From Asanoa siamensis (GTDB taxonomy: Bacteria; Actinomycetota; Actinomycetes; Mycobacteriales; Micromonosporaceae), in contig NZ_BONE01000019.1 in NCBI RefSeq assembly GCF_016862555.1, forward strand, positions 56,922 through 120,921: 64,000 bases of DNA. Direction: 5' to 3'. A program made the translations under genes and the position numbers. Positions 9,262 through 17,673 of this stretch are shown here, one piece after another (position 1 is the first letter of the stretch; each line of letters starts with the position of its first letter). A model generated the notes under the pieces. The model ran no database searches. It was not told the DNA's origin and worked only from the letters and a program-made list of their open reading frames with translations.

Positions 9262-10095
9262 GTGAACCGGACGAGACTTCGCCGAGCCATCGCCCGCACA
9301 CCCCTGGCACCCGTCGCGGCTTTCCCCCAACGGCTGCACCGGGTGGCCCGCTACGACGCCCGGGTCATCGGCACGTCGGTGCGCTGGCTCTTCACCTCCC
9401 GCGAGCACCACAACTACACGTACGAGCTGACGAAGTTGTCCCGGGAGCATTTGGCCTGGTTCGTCAGCATCACCTGCGCGGTGCCGGTCGCCACGGTCCG
9501 CGGCTATTTCGCCGAGATCGACAACGACACGGCGCTGCGCGGCCACATCGAGTCGGCCACCGCCGCGTCGGCCCGTCGTGGTCTCGCCGACAAGCACGTC
9601 AGATACGCCAGGCGCATCGGCTGGTACGCGATCGTGCGCGCCAAACGCCCCGCGCACGTCGTCGAGACCGGCGTCGACAAGGGCCTGGGCACCTGCGTGC
9701 TGGCGGCGGCCCTGCTGCGCAACACGGCCGAGGGCTCGCCGGGCACCGTGACCTCGCTCGACATCAACCCCGAAGCCGGCTATCTCGCCCGCACCGCACC
9801 CTGGAACGGCGTCGTCGACCTGGTCATCGGCGACTCGATCGCCTCCATCGGCGCCCTGGACCGCAAGGTCGACATGTTCCTGCACGACAGCGACCACAGC
9901 GTGGCGCACGAGCGGCGCGAGTTCGAGGCCGTCGAGGCCAAGCTGGCACCGGGCGGCATGCTGCTCACCGACAACGTCACCGTGACGAACGTGCTGGCCG
10001 AGCACGCGGAACGCACCGGCCGCCGGTTCCTGGCCTACCGCGAGACCCCGTCACGGCACTGGTTCCCGGGCGACGGAATCGGCCTCGCCTGGTAG
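9262..10095 (+). CDS. Class I SAM-dependent methyltransferase (Methyltransf_24 type)
   Basis: The 277-residue protein has a Rossmann-type methyltransferase core in its C-terminal half: VVETGVDKGLGTCVLAAA for the SAM glycine loop, VTSLDINPEAG for the acidic residue, and a late DMFLHDSDHS with GGMLLTDNV. The N-terminal 100 residues are basic and unassigned. The GTG at 9262 follows a TACAACT-like -10 box by a few bases, so the mRNA may be nearly leaderless; a longer frame would start inside the palindrome at 9211. Substrate unknown. It is divergent from the hut operon. Confidence 0.8.
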   Translation: MNRTRLRRAIARTPLAPVAAFPQRLHRVARYDARVIGTSVRWLFTSREHHNYTYELTKLSREHLAWFVSITCAVPVATVRGYFAEIDNDTALRGHIESATAASARRGLADKHVRYARRIGWYAIVRAKRPAHVVETGVDKGLGTCVLAAALLRNTAEGSPGTVTSLDINPEAGYLARTAPWNGVVDLVIGDSIASIGALDRKVDMFLHDSDHSVAHERREFEAVEAKLAPGGMLLTDNVTVTNVLAEHAERTGRRFLAYRETPSRHWFPGDGIGLAW

Positions 10096-10119
10096 CCGCG
10101 TCGATGGCACCCTGAAGCG

Positions 10120-10908
10120 ATGCGACTGGGCGCCATCTACACGTACCCCGTGAAGGGTTGTCACCGCGTCACCCACGACGGCGCGCGGGTCGAGCCGTGG
10201 GGCCTGGCCGGTGACCGCCGCTGGATGATCGTCGATGCCGACGGCGTGGGCGTGACCCAGCGGGAGACCGCCGCGCTCGTCTTCCTGAGCGCGGCGGTCG
10301 AGCCGGGTGCGCTGCGACTGGCGGCTCCGGGCCGCGAGCCGATCACGATCCAGGAGCCATCACCCGCGTACGACCTGGGCGTCAAGGTCTTCAAGAGCCG
10401 GACCGACGTGCTGCCGACGCGGCCCGCGGGCGCCGAGGCCGACGCCTGGCTGAGCGATTTCCTGGGCCGGCCCGTGCGGCTCGTGTTCCAGCACGACCCC
10501 ACCGTGCACGCCTGGGGCCCGATGACGTTCGCCGACGGGTCGCCGTTGCTGCTCGCCAACGAGGCCTCGCTCGACGCGCTGAACGACTGGCTCGTGGAGG
10601 CGGGCGACGAACCGGTGCCGATCACCCGGTTCCGGCCCAACGTGGTCGTGTCGGGCGCGCGCCCGTGGGCAGAGGACCTGTGGGTCGGCGGCCGGCTACG
10701 CATCGGCGCGGCGGTGTTCCGCGCGGTCGGGCTCTGCGACCGCTGCGTGGTGACGACGATCGACCAGGAGACCGCGGCGAAGGGCAAACAGCCGCTCCGC
10801 GCGCTCGGCCAGCATCGCAACATCGACCAGGGTCTGATGTTCGGCCTCAAGCTGGTGCCCGACGAGCCGAGCGCGATCACGCTCGGCGACCCGGTGGAAA
10901 TTGTCTGA
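10120..10908 (+). CDS. MOSC-domain protein (YcbX-like)
   Basis: The 262-residue protein has the MOSC N-terminal barrel (YTYPVKGCHRV, LAGDRRWMIVD) and the C-terminal MOSC domain ending near the conserved cysteine in LCDRCVVTTIDQETA. MOSC proteins bind molybdopterin or sulfurated molybdenum cofactor and act in reductive detoxification of N-hydroxylated compounds. Length matches stand-alone bacterial members. It begins 24 bases after the methyltransferase. No redox partner is adjacent, so the physiological substrate is not indicated. Confidence 0.9.
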   Translation: MRLGAIYTYPVKGCHRVTHDGARVEPWGLAGDRRWMIVDADGVGVTQRETAALVFLSAAVEPGALRLAAPGREPITIQEPSPAYDLGVKVFKSRTDVLPTRPAGAEADAWLSDFLGRPVRLVFQHDPTVHAWGPMTFADGSPLLLANEASLDALNDWLVEAGDEPVPITRFRPNVVVSGARPWAEDLWVGGRLRIGAAVFRAVGLCDRCVVTTIDQETAAKGKQPLRALGQHRNIDQGLMFGLKLVPDEPSAITLGDPVEIV

Positions 10909-10977
10909 CCGTTGCTGTCGAATGGCCGCGGACGGCTCCGACCTCGTTGGTGAAGGGAACACACGAGGAGGAGCACG

Positions 10978-11535
10978 ATGCGCAAGCTGATCTACTGGGT
11001 GCACACGTCGGTCGACGGCTTCATCGACGGCCCGAACGGCGAGTTCGACTGGACGACGATGGGTCCGGAACTTTCGGCGTACGCGGACGAGGTCCACGAC
11101 CGCGTCGACACGTTCCTCTATGGTCGCGTCGTCTGGGAGATGATGTCCGGTTACTGGCCGACCGCCGACACGGACTCCGACCACCCGCACGACATGAAGT
11201 TCGCGTCGATCTGGCGCTCAACCCCGAAGATCGTTTTCTCGCGTACGCTGCGCGGCCCGCTCGACTGGAACGCAAGCCTGATCTCGTCGAACGTGGCGGA
11301 GTCGGTGGCCGACCTGAAGTCCGGCCCAGGTAAGGATCTGCTCCTCAACGGCGGCTCGGCGATGGGCGCGGTGCTGGCGGACCTGGGCTTGATCGACGAG
11401 ATCCAGGTAATCGTCCACCCGGTCACCCTCGGCGGCGGCAAGCCGCTGCTGCCGGTAGGCCGCCAGGGCTTGAACCTGGTGGGAACCCGCACGTTCGACA
11501 ACCGCGCGGTGCTGCTCAACTACACGCCCGCGTAA
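10978..11535 (+). CDS. Dihydrofolate reductase family protein (RibD C-terminal type)
   Basis: The 185-residue protein carries the DHFR/RibD reductase fold: start MRKLIYWVHTSVDGFIDGP, the middle YGRVVWEMMSGYW, and the nucleotide-binding strand LLLNGGSAMGAVLADLGLIDE. This group (YyaP/YwjB-like) is NADPH-binding but usually not a true folate enzyme. GAGGAGGAGC precedes the ATG, giving a strong ribosome-binding site. It stands alone and is convergent with the DUF1905 gene. Confidence 0.88.
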   Translation: MRKLIYWVHTSVDGFIDGPNGEFDWTTMGPELSAYADEVHDRVDTFLYGRVVWEMMSGYWPTADTDSDHPHDMKFASIWRSTPKIVFSRTLRGPLDWNASLISSNVAESVADLKSGPGKDLLLNGGSAMGAVLADLGLIDEIQVIVHPVTLGGGKPLLPVGRQGLNLVGTRTFDNRAVLLNYTPA

Positions 11536-11551
11536 GTGGTGTCGACGCTCG

Positions 11552-11594
11552 GTGACGGTCCGGGTCAGACGTCCAAGGTCAGCCGGACCGTCAC
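11552..11594. terminator. 12-bp inverted repeat between convergent genes
   Basis: GTGACGGTCCGG at 11552-11563 pairs exactly with CCGGACCGTCAC at 11583-11594 across a 19-base spacer. It lies just after the DHFR-family stop and covers the 3' end of the DUF1905 gene. There is no T-run, so a bidirectional terminator role is tentative. Confidence 0.4.
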
Positions 11595-11852
11595 GGTGTC
11601 ACCGACATCGACCCGCTCAGCCTTCCGCACGGCGGTCTTGATGGGCACGATGTACGCGCCATCCTTGGGCCAGAGCGAGGTGGTGTAGTCAGTGGCCCCC
11701 ACCCGCACAGCGACAGGAATCATCCCCCACCCGTAGGTCACAAGATCAGCGTTAGCGGCGATCTCGACACAATGGGCTTGGGGCACAGTCACAAAATGCC
11801 ACGGAGCGGGCCCCCTCCAGAACCAGATCTCGCCGTCAAACTCCAGATCCAT
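11565..11852 (-). CDS. DUF1905 family protein
   Basis: The protein of about 95 residues has the DUF1905 fold: FDGEIWFWRGPAPWHFVTVP at the start, a central YGWGMIPVAVRVG, then YIVPIKTAVRKAE and a hydrophobic C-terminal strand. DUF1905 occurs alone or with YdeI-like bacteriocin-resistance domains; its biochemical role is not known. ATG 11852 has GGTGGG just upstream; an ATG at 11864 would add four residues. It follows the immunity-like gene by about 36 bases on the same strand and might be co-transcribed with the toxin locus, though nothing else links it. Confidence 0.75.
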   Translation of the reverse strand: MDLEFDGEIWFWRGPAPWHFVTVPQAHCVEIAANADLVTYGWGMIPVAVRVGATDYTTSLWPKDGAYIVPIKTAVRKAERVDVGDTVTVRLTLDV

Positions 11853-11888
11853 GCGGCCCACCATAAGCGCGAAGGGCGCGGACCGCGC

Positions 11889-12326
11889 TCAACAAAGACG
11901 GCCGCGATAGGGATGCGCCCGGTGCCAGGTCTCCTCCCAGAGCCGCACCTCGGCCTCCGCTTCGGGAAGTTCCGGCCAGTAGTCACGCACGTACCCGGAC
12001 ACGGGCCTGCTGACGAGAAATTTCAAGTAGTCCTCGACGACCTGCCGGTACTCCGCGAAGGTGTACTCACCGCGCTCGTCATCGGCCCACCGATTACTGA
12101 ACATCACCCGGTGGCGGTTCAACGTCAGGTCGTAATGCGCACTGCTCCACGGCTCAACGGCGCGCCCGCGCGCAACGTCATCGACCATCGCGAGGGCGCC
12201 GAGGCACACGCCCATCAAGCTGGAGATGTCGATGACGGCCCACGCACCAAGCGCCCGAAAACGCTGATCATCAACCTCGAACCGCGGGGTCCCCAGATCG
12301 CTGACCCAGAACCGAACGATCGTCAT
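11889..12326 (-). CDS. Putative immunity protein 2 of the EndoU locus
   Basis: The 145-residue acidic protein is unassigned by motif but is a clear paralogue of the next upstream gene. Both run colinearly from a hydrophobic strand, through GALAMVDDVARGRAVEPWSS and a region of paired strands, to VVEDYLKFLVSRP and a C-terminal HPYRGRLC. The layout loosely recalls the E. coli YacL/UPF0231 family. Two related small acidic genes directly downstream of a nuclease toxin are the classic arrangement of immunity genes. Assigned by context only. Confidence 0.6.
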   Translation of the reverse strand: MTIVRFWVSDLGTPRFEVDDQRFRALGAWAVIDISSLMGVCLGALAMVDDVARGRAVEPWSSAHYDLTLNRHRVMFSNRWADDERGEYTFAEYRQVVEDYLKFLVSRPVSGYVRDYWPELPEAEAEVRLWEETWHRAHPYRGRLC

Positions 12327-12407
12327 GGGCCCGGCCAGCCGCGCACGCTCAGACGCGCGTGGGGCGGAAACGGGTGAAGGTCATGGGTCCGCTCGTGAGT
12401 CGCTGGA

Positions 12408-12845
12408 TCAGAAAAGACGGCCGCGGTACGGGTGGCGTCGCTCCCAGGTTTGCTCCCACAGGAGCAGTTCGGCCTGCCATTCCGGCAGTTCGGGCCAGTA
12501 CGGCCGGACAAGGTCCGGGTTCTCGGGACGGGCAACGAGAAACCGCCAATAGTCCTCGAGCACCGGCCTGACCTCGCTGAGCGGATAGTCGCCCTCCTGA
12601 CTCGAATATGGGCTGTTGAACCGCAGGCCGTTCGCGTCGATCGACACGTGGTAGTTGTCGCTGCTCCACGGCTCGACCGGACGCCCGTTGGCTGCGTCGT
12701 CCACGGCCGCCAAGGCGTCGAGACAGACGGGAAAGTAGACCGAGATGTCGCCGGTGATCCAGGAACCGAGCGCGGTGTGGCGCGCGTCGGCCGCCTCGAA
12801 CAACGGCAGGTTGTAGCGGTCAAGGGAAAAGCTGATGAGGCTCAC
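12408..12845 (-). CDS. Putative immunity protein 1 of the EndoU locus
   Basis: A 145-residue paralogue of the gene at 11889-12326. I chose GTG 12845: GGAG lies six bases upstream, and this start makes the two paralogues the same length and aligned from residue 1. Shared blocks include LAAVDDAANGRPVEPWSS, a PVLEDYWRFLVARP segment and the ending HPYRGRLF. It begins 15 bases after the EndoU stop, so toxin and protein are probably made from one transcript. Immunity function is inferred from position; the sequence itself names no family confidently. Confidence 0.65.
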   Translation of the reverse strand: MSLISFSLDRYNLPLFEAADARHTALGSWITGDISVYFPVCLDALAAVDDAANGRPVEPWSSDNYHVSIDANGLRFNSPYSSQEGDYPLSEVRPVLEDYWRFLVARPENPDLVRPYWPELPEWQAELLLWEQTWERRHPYRGRLF

Positions 12846-12859
12846 TGAGTGCTCCACTA

Positions 12860-13357
12860 TCAGGTCACCGGCCAGCCGTGTCCCACGTCGCCGTTGTGGT
12901 AGAAACCTTCGATCGTGATCCCACGGTAGTCGCCGCGCCATCGGTTGCTGCCGGGTATGGGACTCGAACGCTGGAACGCGGTGCTGATCGCCTTGTCCAC
13001 TTCACTCGGCGTCCAGTGATCGGGGAAGAAGCTGCTGAAGCCACCGAACCCGGACTTGCCACGCCAGGCACCGTTGGGTGGCACCTTCGGGTCGAAGTAC
13101 TGGACCTTGGCGCGGTAGGTGCCGGTGGCCCGGTTGCGAGTGACGGTCGCCGGGTCGATCCTTCGGTTCGGCCAATCCCTGCCACCGGGCCGGTAGTGAT
13201 AACCCGCACCCAACATGGCGCCTGGGTGATGGTGTCCCTTGAAGACGTGATCTCGCGCCCACGGCCTCATGCGCCCAGGGCGCTCACGCCGGTTGGCTTT
13301 CCGCAGATATTCCAGCGCCGCACGCATGAGTTTGCCGCCGGATCTCCTCTTGGCCAA
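12860..13357 (-). CDS. Bacterial EndoU-type RNase toxin domain
   Basis: The 165-residue product matches the bacterial EndoU nuclease domain used as a C-terminal toxin in polymorphic secretion systems. It shows GAGYHYRPGG (catalytic His loop), a GTYRAKVQYFDP strand, a Lys before GGFSSFFPDHWT with the family's Ser/Phe-rich motif, EVDKAISTAF helix and the ending ITIEGFYHNGDVGHGWPV. The first 45 residues are basic linker. The start shown is TTG 13357, three bases past the TAA of the delivery gene and in the same frame, with GAGG eight bases upstream; ATG 13327 is an alternative. Whether it is a separate gene or the cut-off C-terminus of one toxin is open. Confidence 0.8.
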   Translation of the reverse strand: MAKRRSGGKLMRAALEYLRKANRRERPGRMRPWARDHVFKGHHHPGAMLGAGYHYRPGGRDWPNRRIDPATVTRNRATGTYRAKVQYFDPKVPPNGAWRGKSGFGGFSSFFPDHWTPSEVDKAISTAFQRSSPIPGSNRWRGDYRGITIEGFYHNGDVGHGWPVT

Positions 13358-13360
13358 CGG

Positions 13361-13855
13361 TTAGGCCTCGAGGAGGGTGCTGATCACCTCGTCGAAGAGG
13401 CGGGCTACGAGCGTCCGGGTGATCGCCTGGAAGATGGGGATCTCCGCCAAGGACGCGCCGAACGTCACCGGTGACGTCGCGATCGCCTGGGCTATCTGGA
13501 TTGCCAGGATTGTCAGCTGCGCGATCACCGCCACCTTCAACCCGAGCACGATCGTGCCGCAGATGATTAGGCCCGTGCCCGTCAACGTCGAGGCCGGCAG
13601 GCCGTCCCGGAGGCTCGCCAGCGGGCTGTCCTCGTTGGTCCACCATTGCTGGAACGCCGTGATGTCGGCGCCCGCGTTCGTTGACCAGACCGGCGCCGCC
13701 GTTGCCTGGGCCGAGGCCGTCAAATCCGACAGCGTTGACCCGAAGCGCAGCCACGCCTGGCCCATCTCGAAGAGCTTGTCCTCGTCGGCCTCCGGCCACG
13801 TGTAACCCAGCGCGCCCAACAGCGACACCAGCTCACCCGGCAACTCGAGCGACAT
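13361..13855 (-). CDS. CpnT/WXG-type N-terminal delivery domain of a polymorphic toxin
   Basis: The 164-residue protein resembles the N-terminal helical domain of CpnT-like secreted toxins: start MSLELPGELVSLLGALGYTW, the signature WPEADEDKLFEMGQAWLRF, a WWTNEDSPLASLRDGL stretch and a hydrophobic helix from about residue 92. In such toxins this domain engages type VII secretion and continues into a C-terminal toxin. Here a TAA stops translation after LLEA, and the EndoU domain continues in the same frame one codon later. It starts two bases after the EspC-like gene. Confidence 0.75.
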   Translation of the reverse strand: MSLELPGELVSLLGALGYTWPEADEDKLFEMGQAWLRFGSTLSDLTASAQATAAPVWSTNAGADITAFQQWWTNEDSPLASLRDGLPASTLTGTGLIICGTIVLGLKVAVIAQLTILAIQIAQAIATSPVTFGASLAEIPIFQAITRTLVARLFDEVISTLLEA

Positions 13856-13856
13856 C

Positions 13857-14177
13857 TCAACCCCCGAACGCGTCGAAGGCGCCGCGGACGCGTTCTTCGA
13901 CCTCTCGGTAGCTCGATGCCATGTCGCCCAGGTCGAAGCCCGCCGCGTCGACCTCGTCGGCGGCCGCCGCGAAGCATTCGAATGCGAACGACGCCACCTC
14001 CTCGTGGGCCGCGCCGATCAGCGCGCCGATCTCGTCGGCGCCCCAGGGCGCGCCGAAGCCGGCCAGCTCCGCCTCGAAGGCGCGGAGCGCCGCGAAGAAC
14101 TCGCCCGCCACCCGCGACAGTTCCTGGCCCGAGATGCCCAGGGCGGCCGGGTCGACGTGGAAGCCCGGGCTGCTCAT
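13857..14177 (-). CDS. EspC/WXG100-like type VII secretion protein
   Basis: A 106-residue, helix-rich protein with the ESX EspC-like (DUF2580) layout: FHVDPAALGISGQELSRVAG, an internal PWGADEIGALI motif equivalent to the WxG turn, and a C-terminal SYREVEERVRGAFDAF helix. Such proteins are secreted partners or chaperones of toxins like the one downstream. Its ATG overlaps the YbaB-like stop as ATGA. No core ESX ATPase is in the window, so secretion machinery must be elsewhere. Confidence 0.78.
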   Translation of the reverse strand: MSSPGFHVDPAALGISGQELSRVAGEFFAALRAFEAELAGFGAPWGADEIGALIGAAHEEVASFAFECFAAAADEVDAAGFDLGDMASSYREVEERVRGAFDAFGG

Positions 14178-14578
14178 CGCGCGTCGTCGGCCCGGCGGGC
14201 CAGCCGCGACTGCGCGTCCAGGAGCGACTCCGTGAACGCCGAGAACTGCCGGACCGTGCTCTCCTGGATCTCGCGCAGCTGACCGCCGAGTGCGCCGAGG
14301 TCGACGGCATCGCCGCCCACTCCCGCCTGGGTGCGCAGGTCGGTCAGGGCCGCGTTGACCGCCGCCGTCAGCTCCGCGGCCAAGGACGCGAGATCCAATC
14401 CCAGCACCGCGGGATCCAGCTCGATGCCGGTGACCTGGCCCGGCATCGCCGCCCGCGCCACGATCAGCCCGTCGGCCGCCACCCCTTCGCCCACCGCCGC
14501 CGGCGTCGCGCCCGTGGACAGGGCGGCGAGCGTCCCCAAGATATCCGTCAACCCCGATGCGTCAGTCACGTCACGCAC
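14174..14578 (-). CDS. YbaB/EbfC-like protein heading the toxin operon
   Basis: About 134 residues. The segment GEGVAADGLIVARAAMPGQV followed by GIELDPAVLGLDLASLAAEL matches the YbaB/EbfC beta-meander used in actinobacterial ESX loci, and a C-terminal helical tail follows. These YbaB relatives regularly precede EspC and WXG genes, although their role is not settled. I chose GTG 14578; the frame is open further up to 14629 but that part lies in the divergent promoter region and is unlike a YbaB N-terminus. No strong Shine-Dalgarno is seen. Confidence 0.7.
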   Translation of the reverse strand: MRDVTDASGLTDILGTLAALSTGATPAAVGEGVAADGLIVARAAMPGQVTGIELDPAVLGLDLASLAAELTAAVNAALTDLRTQAGVGGDAVDLGALGGQLREIQESTVRQFSAFTESLLDAQSRLARRADDAR

Positions 14579-14779
14579 TGTAAGACGTCGATGCATCCAC
14601 CGTGACGGACAAAGTGGACGACGAGTCAATCATGGGATGAGTATTGACGGTGATCCACGGACTCTGTGACCATTCCGTCACGACATCGAAACTCTCGCAA
14701 CTCTGAATATGCCTAGAAGCGCTGGTCGAGTACGTGGTGCCGGACAAAGCAGGCGGCATCCCGGGTTTGGAGTGATCGG

Positions 14780-16186
14780 ATGTTAGCGGCCGACGCGGTT
14801 ATCGCCGTCCACAATCCGGGGACGGGCGAGCGGCTGGGCGAGGTTCCGAAGACCACACAGGACGGGCTCGCTCGCGCCGTCGCCCGAGCCCAGCACGCCG
14901 GCCAACGCGCCATGGCCGCGATGCCCGCCCACGAGCGCGCCCGGCTCCTGCACGCCATCGCCGACGGGATCACCCAGGAGCGGGACGCGCTGGCGCACCT
15001 GCTCGCCCAGGAGAACGGCAAGCCCATCACGCAGACGCGCGGTGAGGTCGACGCCGCGATCCGGATCTTCCACGGCCTGGCCGGCGAGGCGACCCGCGTC
15101 TTCGGCCGGCAGATCCCGCTGGACGCCGTACCCGGTCTCGAAAAGCACCTCGCCGTGACCATCCGCGAACCGCTCGGCGTCGTCGCGGCGTTGGTGCCGT
15201 TCAACTACCCGGTCGAGTTGTACGCGCACAAGGCCGGCGCCGCGCTCGCGGCGGGGAACGCCGTGCTCGTCCAGCCGCCCCAGAAGTGCCCGCTGGCCCT
15301 GCACCGGATCGCCGAGATCGTCGAGGCCGCCGGCGCGCCCGCGCACGCCCACCAACTCGTCGACGGCGGCGCCGAGATCTCGCAGGGGCTCGCCGACGCC
15401 GGCGGCATCGCCGCGATCTCGCTGACCGGCAGCACGACCGCCGGCAAGGAGATCGCCCGCCGCGCCAGCACCAACCTCAAGAAGGTCCTCCTCGAGCTCG
15501 GCGGCAACGACGCCCTCATCGTCTGCGCGGACGCCGACCTCGAGAAGGCCGCCGAGGCCGTCGTCCTCGGCCGCCTCGCGCGCGGCAACGGTCAGATCTG
15601 CTGCGCGGTCAAACGGGTGTACGTGCAGGACCCCGTACACGACGAGTTCGTCGACGCTCTGCTCGCCCAGACGGCGCACCTGACCGTCGGCGACCAGCTC
15701 GACGAGCGCACCGACGTCGGTCCGTTGATCACCGAGGCGGCAGCCGAGCGGGTCGAGCAGGCGATCGGCCAACTGCGCGCCGACGGCGCGACGATCCGGA
15801 CCAACGGCGCACGCCGCGGCGCGTTCGTCGACCCGGCCGTCCTTACCGACGTCCCCACGGAAAGCCCCGCCTTCAACGAGGAGATCTTCGGCCCGGTCGC
15901 TCCCGTCGCCCGCTTCAAGGAGCCGGAGGACGCGACCCGGATGGCGAGCGAGTCACCGTACGGGCTGCAGGCCGCGATCTGGACCCGCGACATCTCCCGC
16001 GCCTTCACGATGGCCCGCCAGCTCGACGTCGGCGGCGTGGTCATCAACGGTTCGACCGCCCTGCGCGCCGAGAACCTGCCGTTCGGCGGCACCAAGGGCA
16101 CCGGCGGCTACCGCGAGGGCATCCACGACACGGTCGCCGACCTGACGAGCCAGAAGACCATCATCGTGATGGACGCCTTCGCATGA
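14780..16186 (+). CDS. NAD(P)-dependent aldehyde dehydrogenase
   Basis: The 468-residue cytosolic enzyme shows the aldehyde dehydrogenase core: PFNYPVELYAHKAGAALAAG, the Rossmann turn LTGSTTAGKEIA, catalytic Glu in LELGGNDALIV, catalytic Cys in NGQICCAVKRVYV, and EEIFGPVAPV. It resembles the lactaldehyde/succinate-semialdehyde/glyceraldehyde-3-phosphate (non-phosphorylating) group. It is the first gene of an operon with a ribose-type ABC importer (ATGA overlap), so its substrate is probably an aldehyde from catabolism of the imported compound. GGAG lies about 8 bases upstream of ATG 14780. Confidence 0.9.
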   Translation: MLAADAVIAVHNPGTGERLGEVPKTTQDGLARAVARAQHAGQRAMAAMPAHERARLLHAIADGITQERDALAHLLAQENGKPITQTRGEVDAAIRIFHGLAGEATRVFGRQIPLDAVPGLEKHLAVTIREPLGVVAALVPFNYPVELYAHKAGAALAAGNAVLVQPPQKCPLALHRIAEIVEAAGAPAHAHQLVDGGAEISQGLADAGGIAAISLTGSTTAGKEIARRASTNLKKVLLELGGNDALIVCADADLEKAAEAVVLGRLARGNGQICCAVKRVYVQDPVHDEFVDALLAQTAHLTVGDQLDERTDVGPLITEAAAERVEQAIGQLRADGATIRTNGARRGAFVDPAVLTDVPTESPAFNEEIFGPVAPVARFKEPEDATRMASESPYGLQAAIWTRDISRAFTMARQLDVGGVVINGSTALRAENLPFGGTKGTGGYREGIHDTVADLTSQKTIIVMDAFA

Positions 16187-17673
16187 AGCTGCTTCAGCTC
16201 AAAGACGTCCGGAAGGCGTACGCCGGCGTGGAGGTCCTCCACGGCGTCGACCTGACCGGCGACCGCGGTGAGGTGATCGGCATCGTCGGCGCCAACGGAG
16301 CCGGCAAGTCCACCCTGATCAAGATCCTCGCGGGCGCGGAGACGATGACGGCCGGCGAGCTGCTCGTCGACGGTGAGAGCACCACCCCGGGCAGCCCGCA
16401 CGACGCGCACCGGCACGGCATCCGCACGGTCTATCAGGAGCTCACGCTCGCACCCGAGCTCACCGTCACCGAGAACCTGCTGCTGGGCCGCTTCCCGCGG
16501 CGGCGTCGCCTGATCGACTGGCGGGCCGCCCACCACCAGGCCCGGGACCTGCTCGACGACATCGGCTTCACCAGCATCGACCCTCGCCAGAAGGCCGGCC
16601 GCCTCTCCGTCGCGAAGCAGCAGATGGTCGAGATCGCCAAAGCGCTGGTCTCGAAGCCGCGGATTCTGGTCCTCGACGAGCCCAGCGCCGTCCTCGCCGG
16701 CTCCGACCTGGCCGCCCTTTTCGCACTCGTCCGGCGTCTGCAGCAGCAGGACACCCTCGTCGTGTACATCTCCCATCGCCTCGTCGAGGTGCTCGATCTC
16801 GCGACGCAAATCGTTGTGATGAAGGACGGCGCGGTCATCGCCACCACCACGCCCGACCGGACCGACGAGGACGAGCTGATCCGCCTGATGGCCGGCCGCC
16901 GCCTCGAACAGATCTATCCGGACCGCCGCGCGACGCACGGACCACCGGCGCTGTCGACGGAGAACCTGAGCCGGGGCAACGAGTTCCGCGACATCGACCT
17001 CACCATCCACAAGGGAGAGGTGGTCGGCCTCTTCGGACTCGTCGGCTCGGGCCGCACCGAACTCGCGCACTGCCTCTTCGGCGCCACCCACCCCACCGGC
17101 GGCCGGATAGCCGTCGGCGGCAGGCCGCACACCTTCAGAACCCCACAGGACGCCATCGCCGCGGGCCTTGCGCTGGTCACCGAGGACCGCAAGGGGAGCG
17201 GCATCGTCCCGGACCTGACGGTACGCGAGAACGTCGCGCTGACCACGTTGTACGCGACCACGCGCGGCGGTCTCGTCGACGGCAGGGCTCAGCGTCGGGC
17301 GGTGGAGACGATGGTCGACCGCCTCGACATCCGCCCCGCGCACTGCGCCACGATGCCGATCGTCCGGCTCAGCGGCGGCAACCAGCAGAAGGCCGTACTC
17401 GCGAAATGGCTTCTGAAACAGCCCCGCGTGCTCATCCTCGACGAGCCGACGCGGGGTGTCGACATGGCCACCCGGGTCGCGATCTACCGGATGGTCGACG
17501 AGTTGGCCCGGGCTGGCGTGGCCGTGCTGCTCATCTCGTCGGACCTCACCGAGGTGCTCGGCGCCACCGACCGCGTGCTGGTGCTGCGCGAGGGCCGCAT
17601 CGCCGGCGAGCTCCGCTCGGAAGGCGCCACCGAAGACCAGGTCCTCGCATACTCGATCGGGCGGGCGGCATGA
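16183..17673 (+). CDS. Sugar ABC transporter ATP-binding protein, two NBD (RbsA type)
   Basis: The 496-residue protein holds two fused ABC ATPase domains. The first has Walker A GANGAGKST near residue 40, a RLSVAKQQMVEIAKAL signature and LVLDEPSAVL. The second lacks a strict Walker A lysine pattern (LVGSGRTELA) but keeps LSGGNQQKAVLAKWL and LILDEPTRGVD, the usual asymmetry of RbsA/MglA proteins. The ATG at 16183 overlaps the dehydrogenase stop; the frame is open further upstream only as a shadow. It energises the permease at 17670. Confidence 0.93.
   Translation: MKLLQLKDVRKAYAGVEVLHGVDLTGDRGEVIGIVGANGAGKSTLIKILAGAETMTAGELLVDGESTTPGSPHDAHRHGIRTVYQELTLAPELTVTENLLLGRFPRRRRLIDWRAAHHQARDLLDDIGFTSIDPRQKAGRLSVAKQQMVEIAKALVSKPRILVLDEPSAVLAGSDLAALFALVRRLQQQDTLVVYISHRLVEVLDLATQIVVMKDGAVIATTTPDRTDEDELIRLMAGRRLEQIYPDRRATHGPPALSTENLSRGNEFRDIDLTIHKGEVVGLFGLVGSGRTELAHCLFGATHPTGGRIAVGGRPHTFRTPQDAIAAGLALVTEDRKGSGIVPDLTVRENVALTTLYATTRGGLVDGRAQRRAVETMVDRLDIRPAHCATMPIVRLSGGNQQKAVLAKWLLKQPRVLILDEPTRGVDMATRVAIYRMVDELARAGVAVLLISSDLTEVLGATDRVLVLREGRIAGELRSEGATEDQVLAYSIGRAA

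Noticed and set aside
14601..14682. CGTGACGGA and TCCGTCACG pair 64 bp apart as operator
   Set aside because: Inverted and exact over nine bases, but the separation is too large for one dimer and no regulator is adjacent; kept only as a note.
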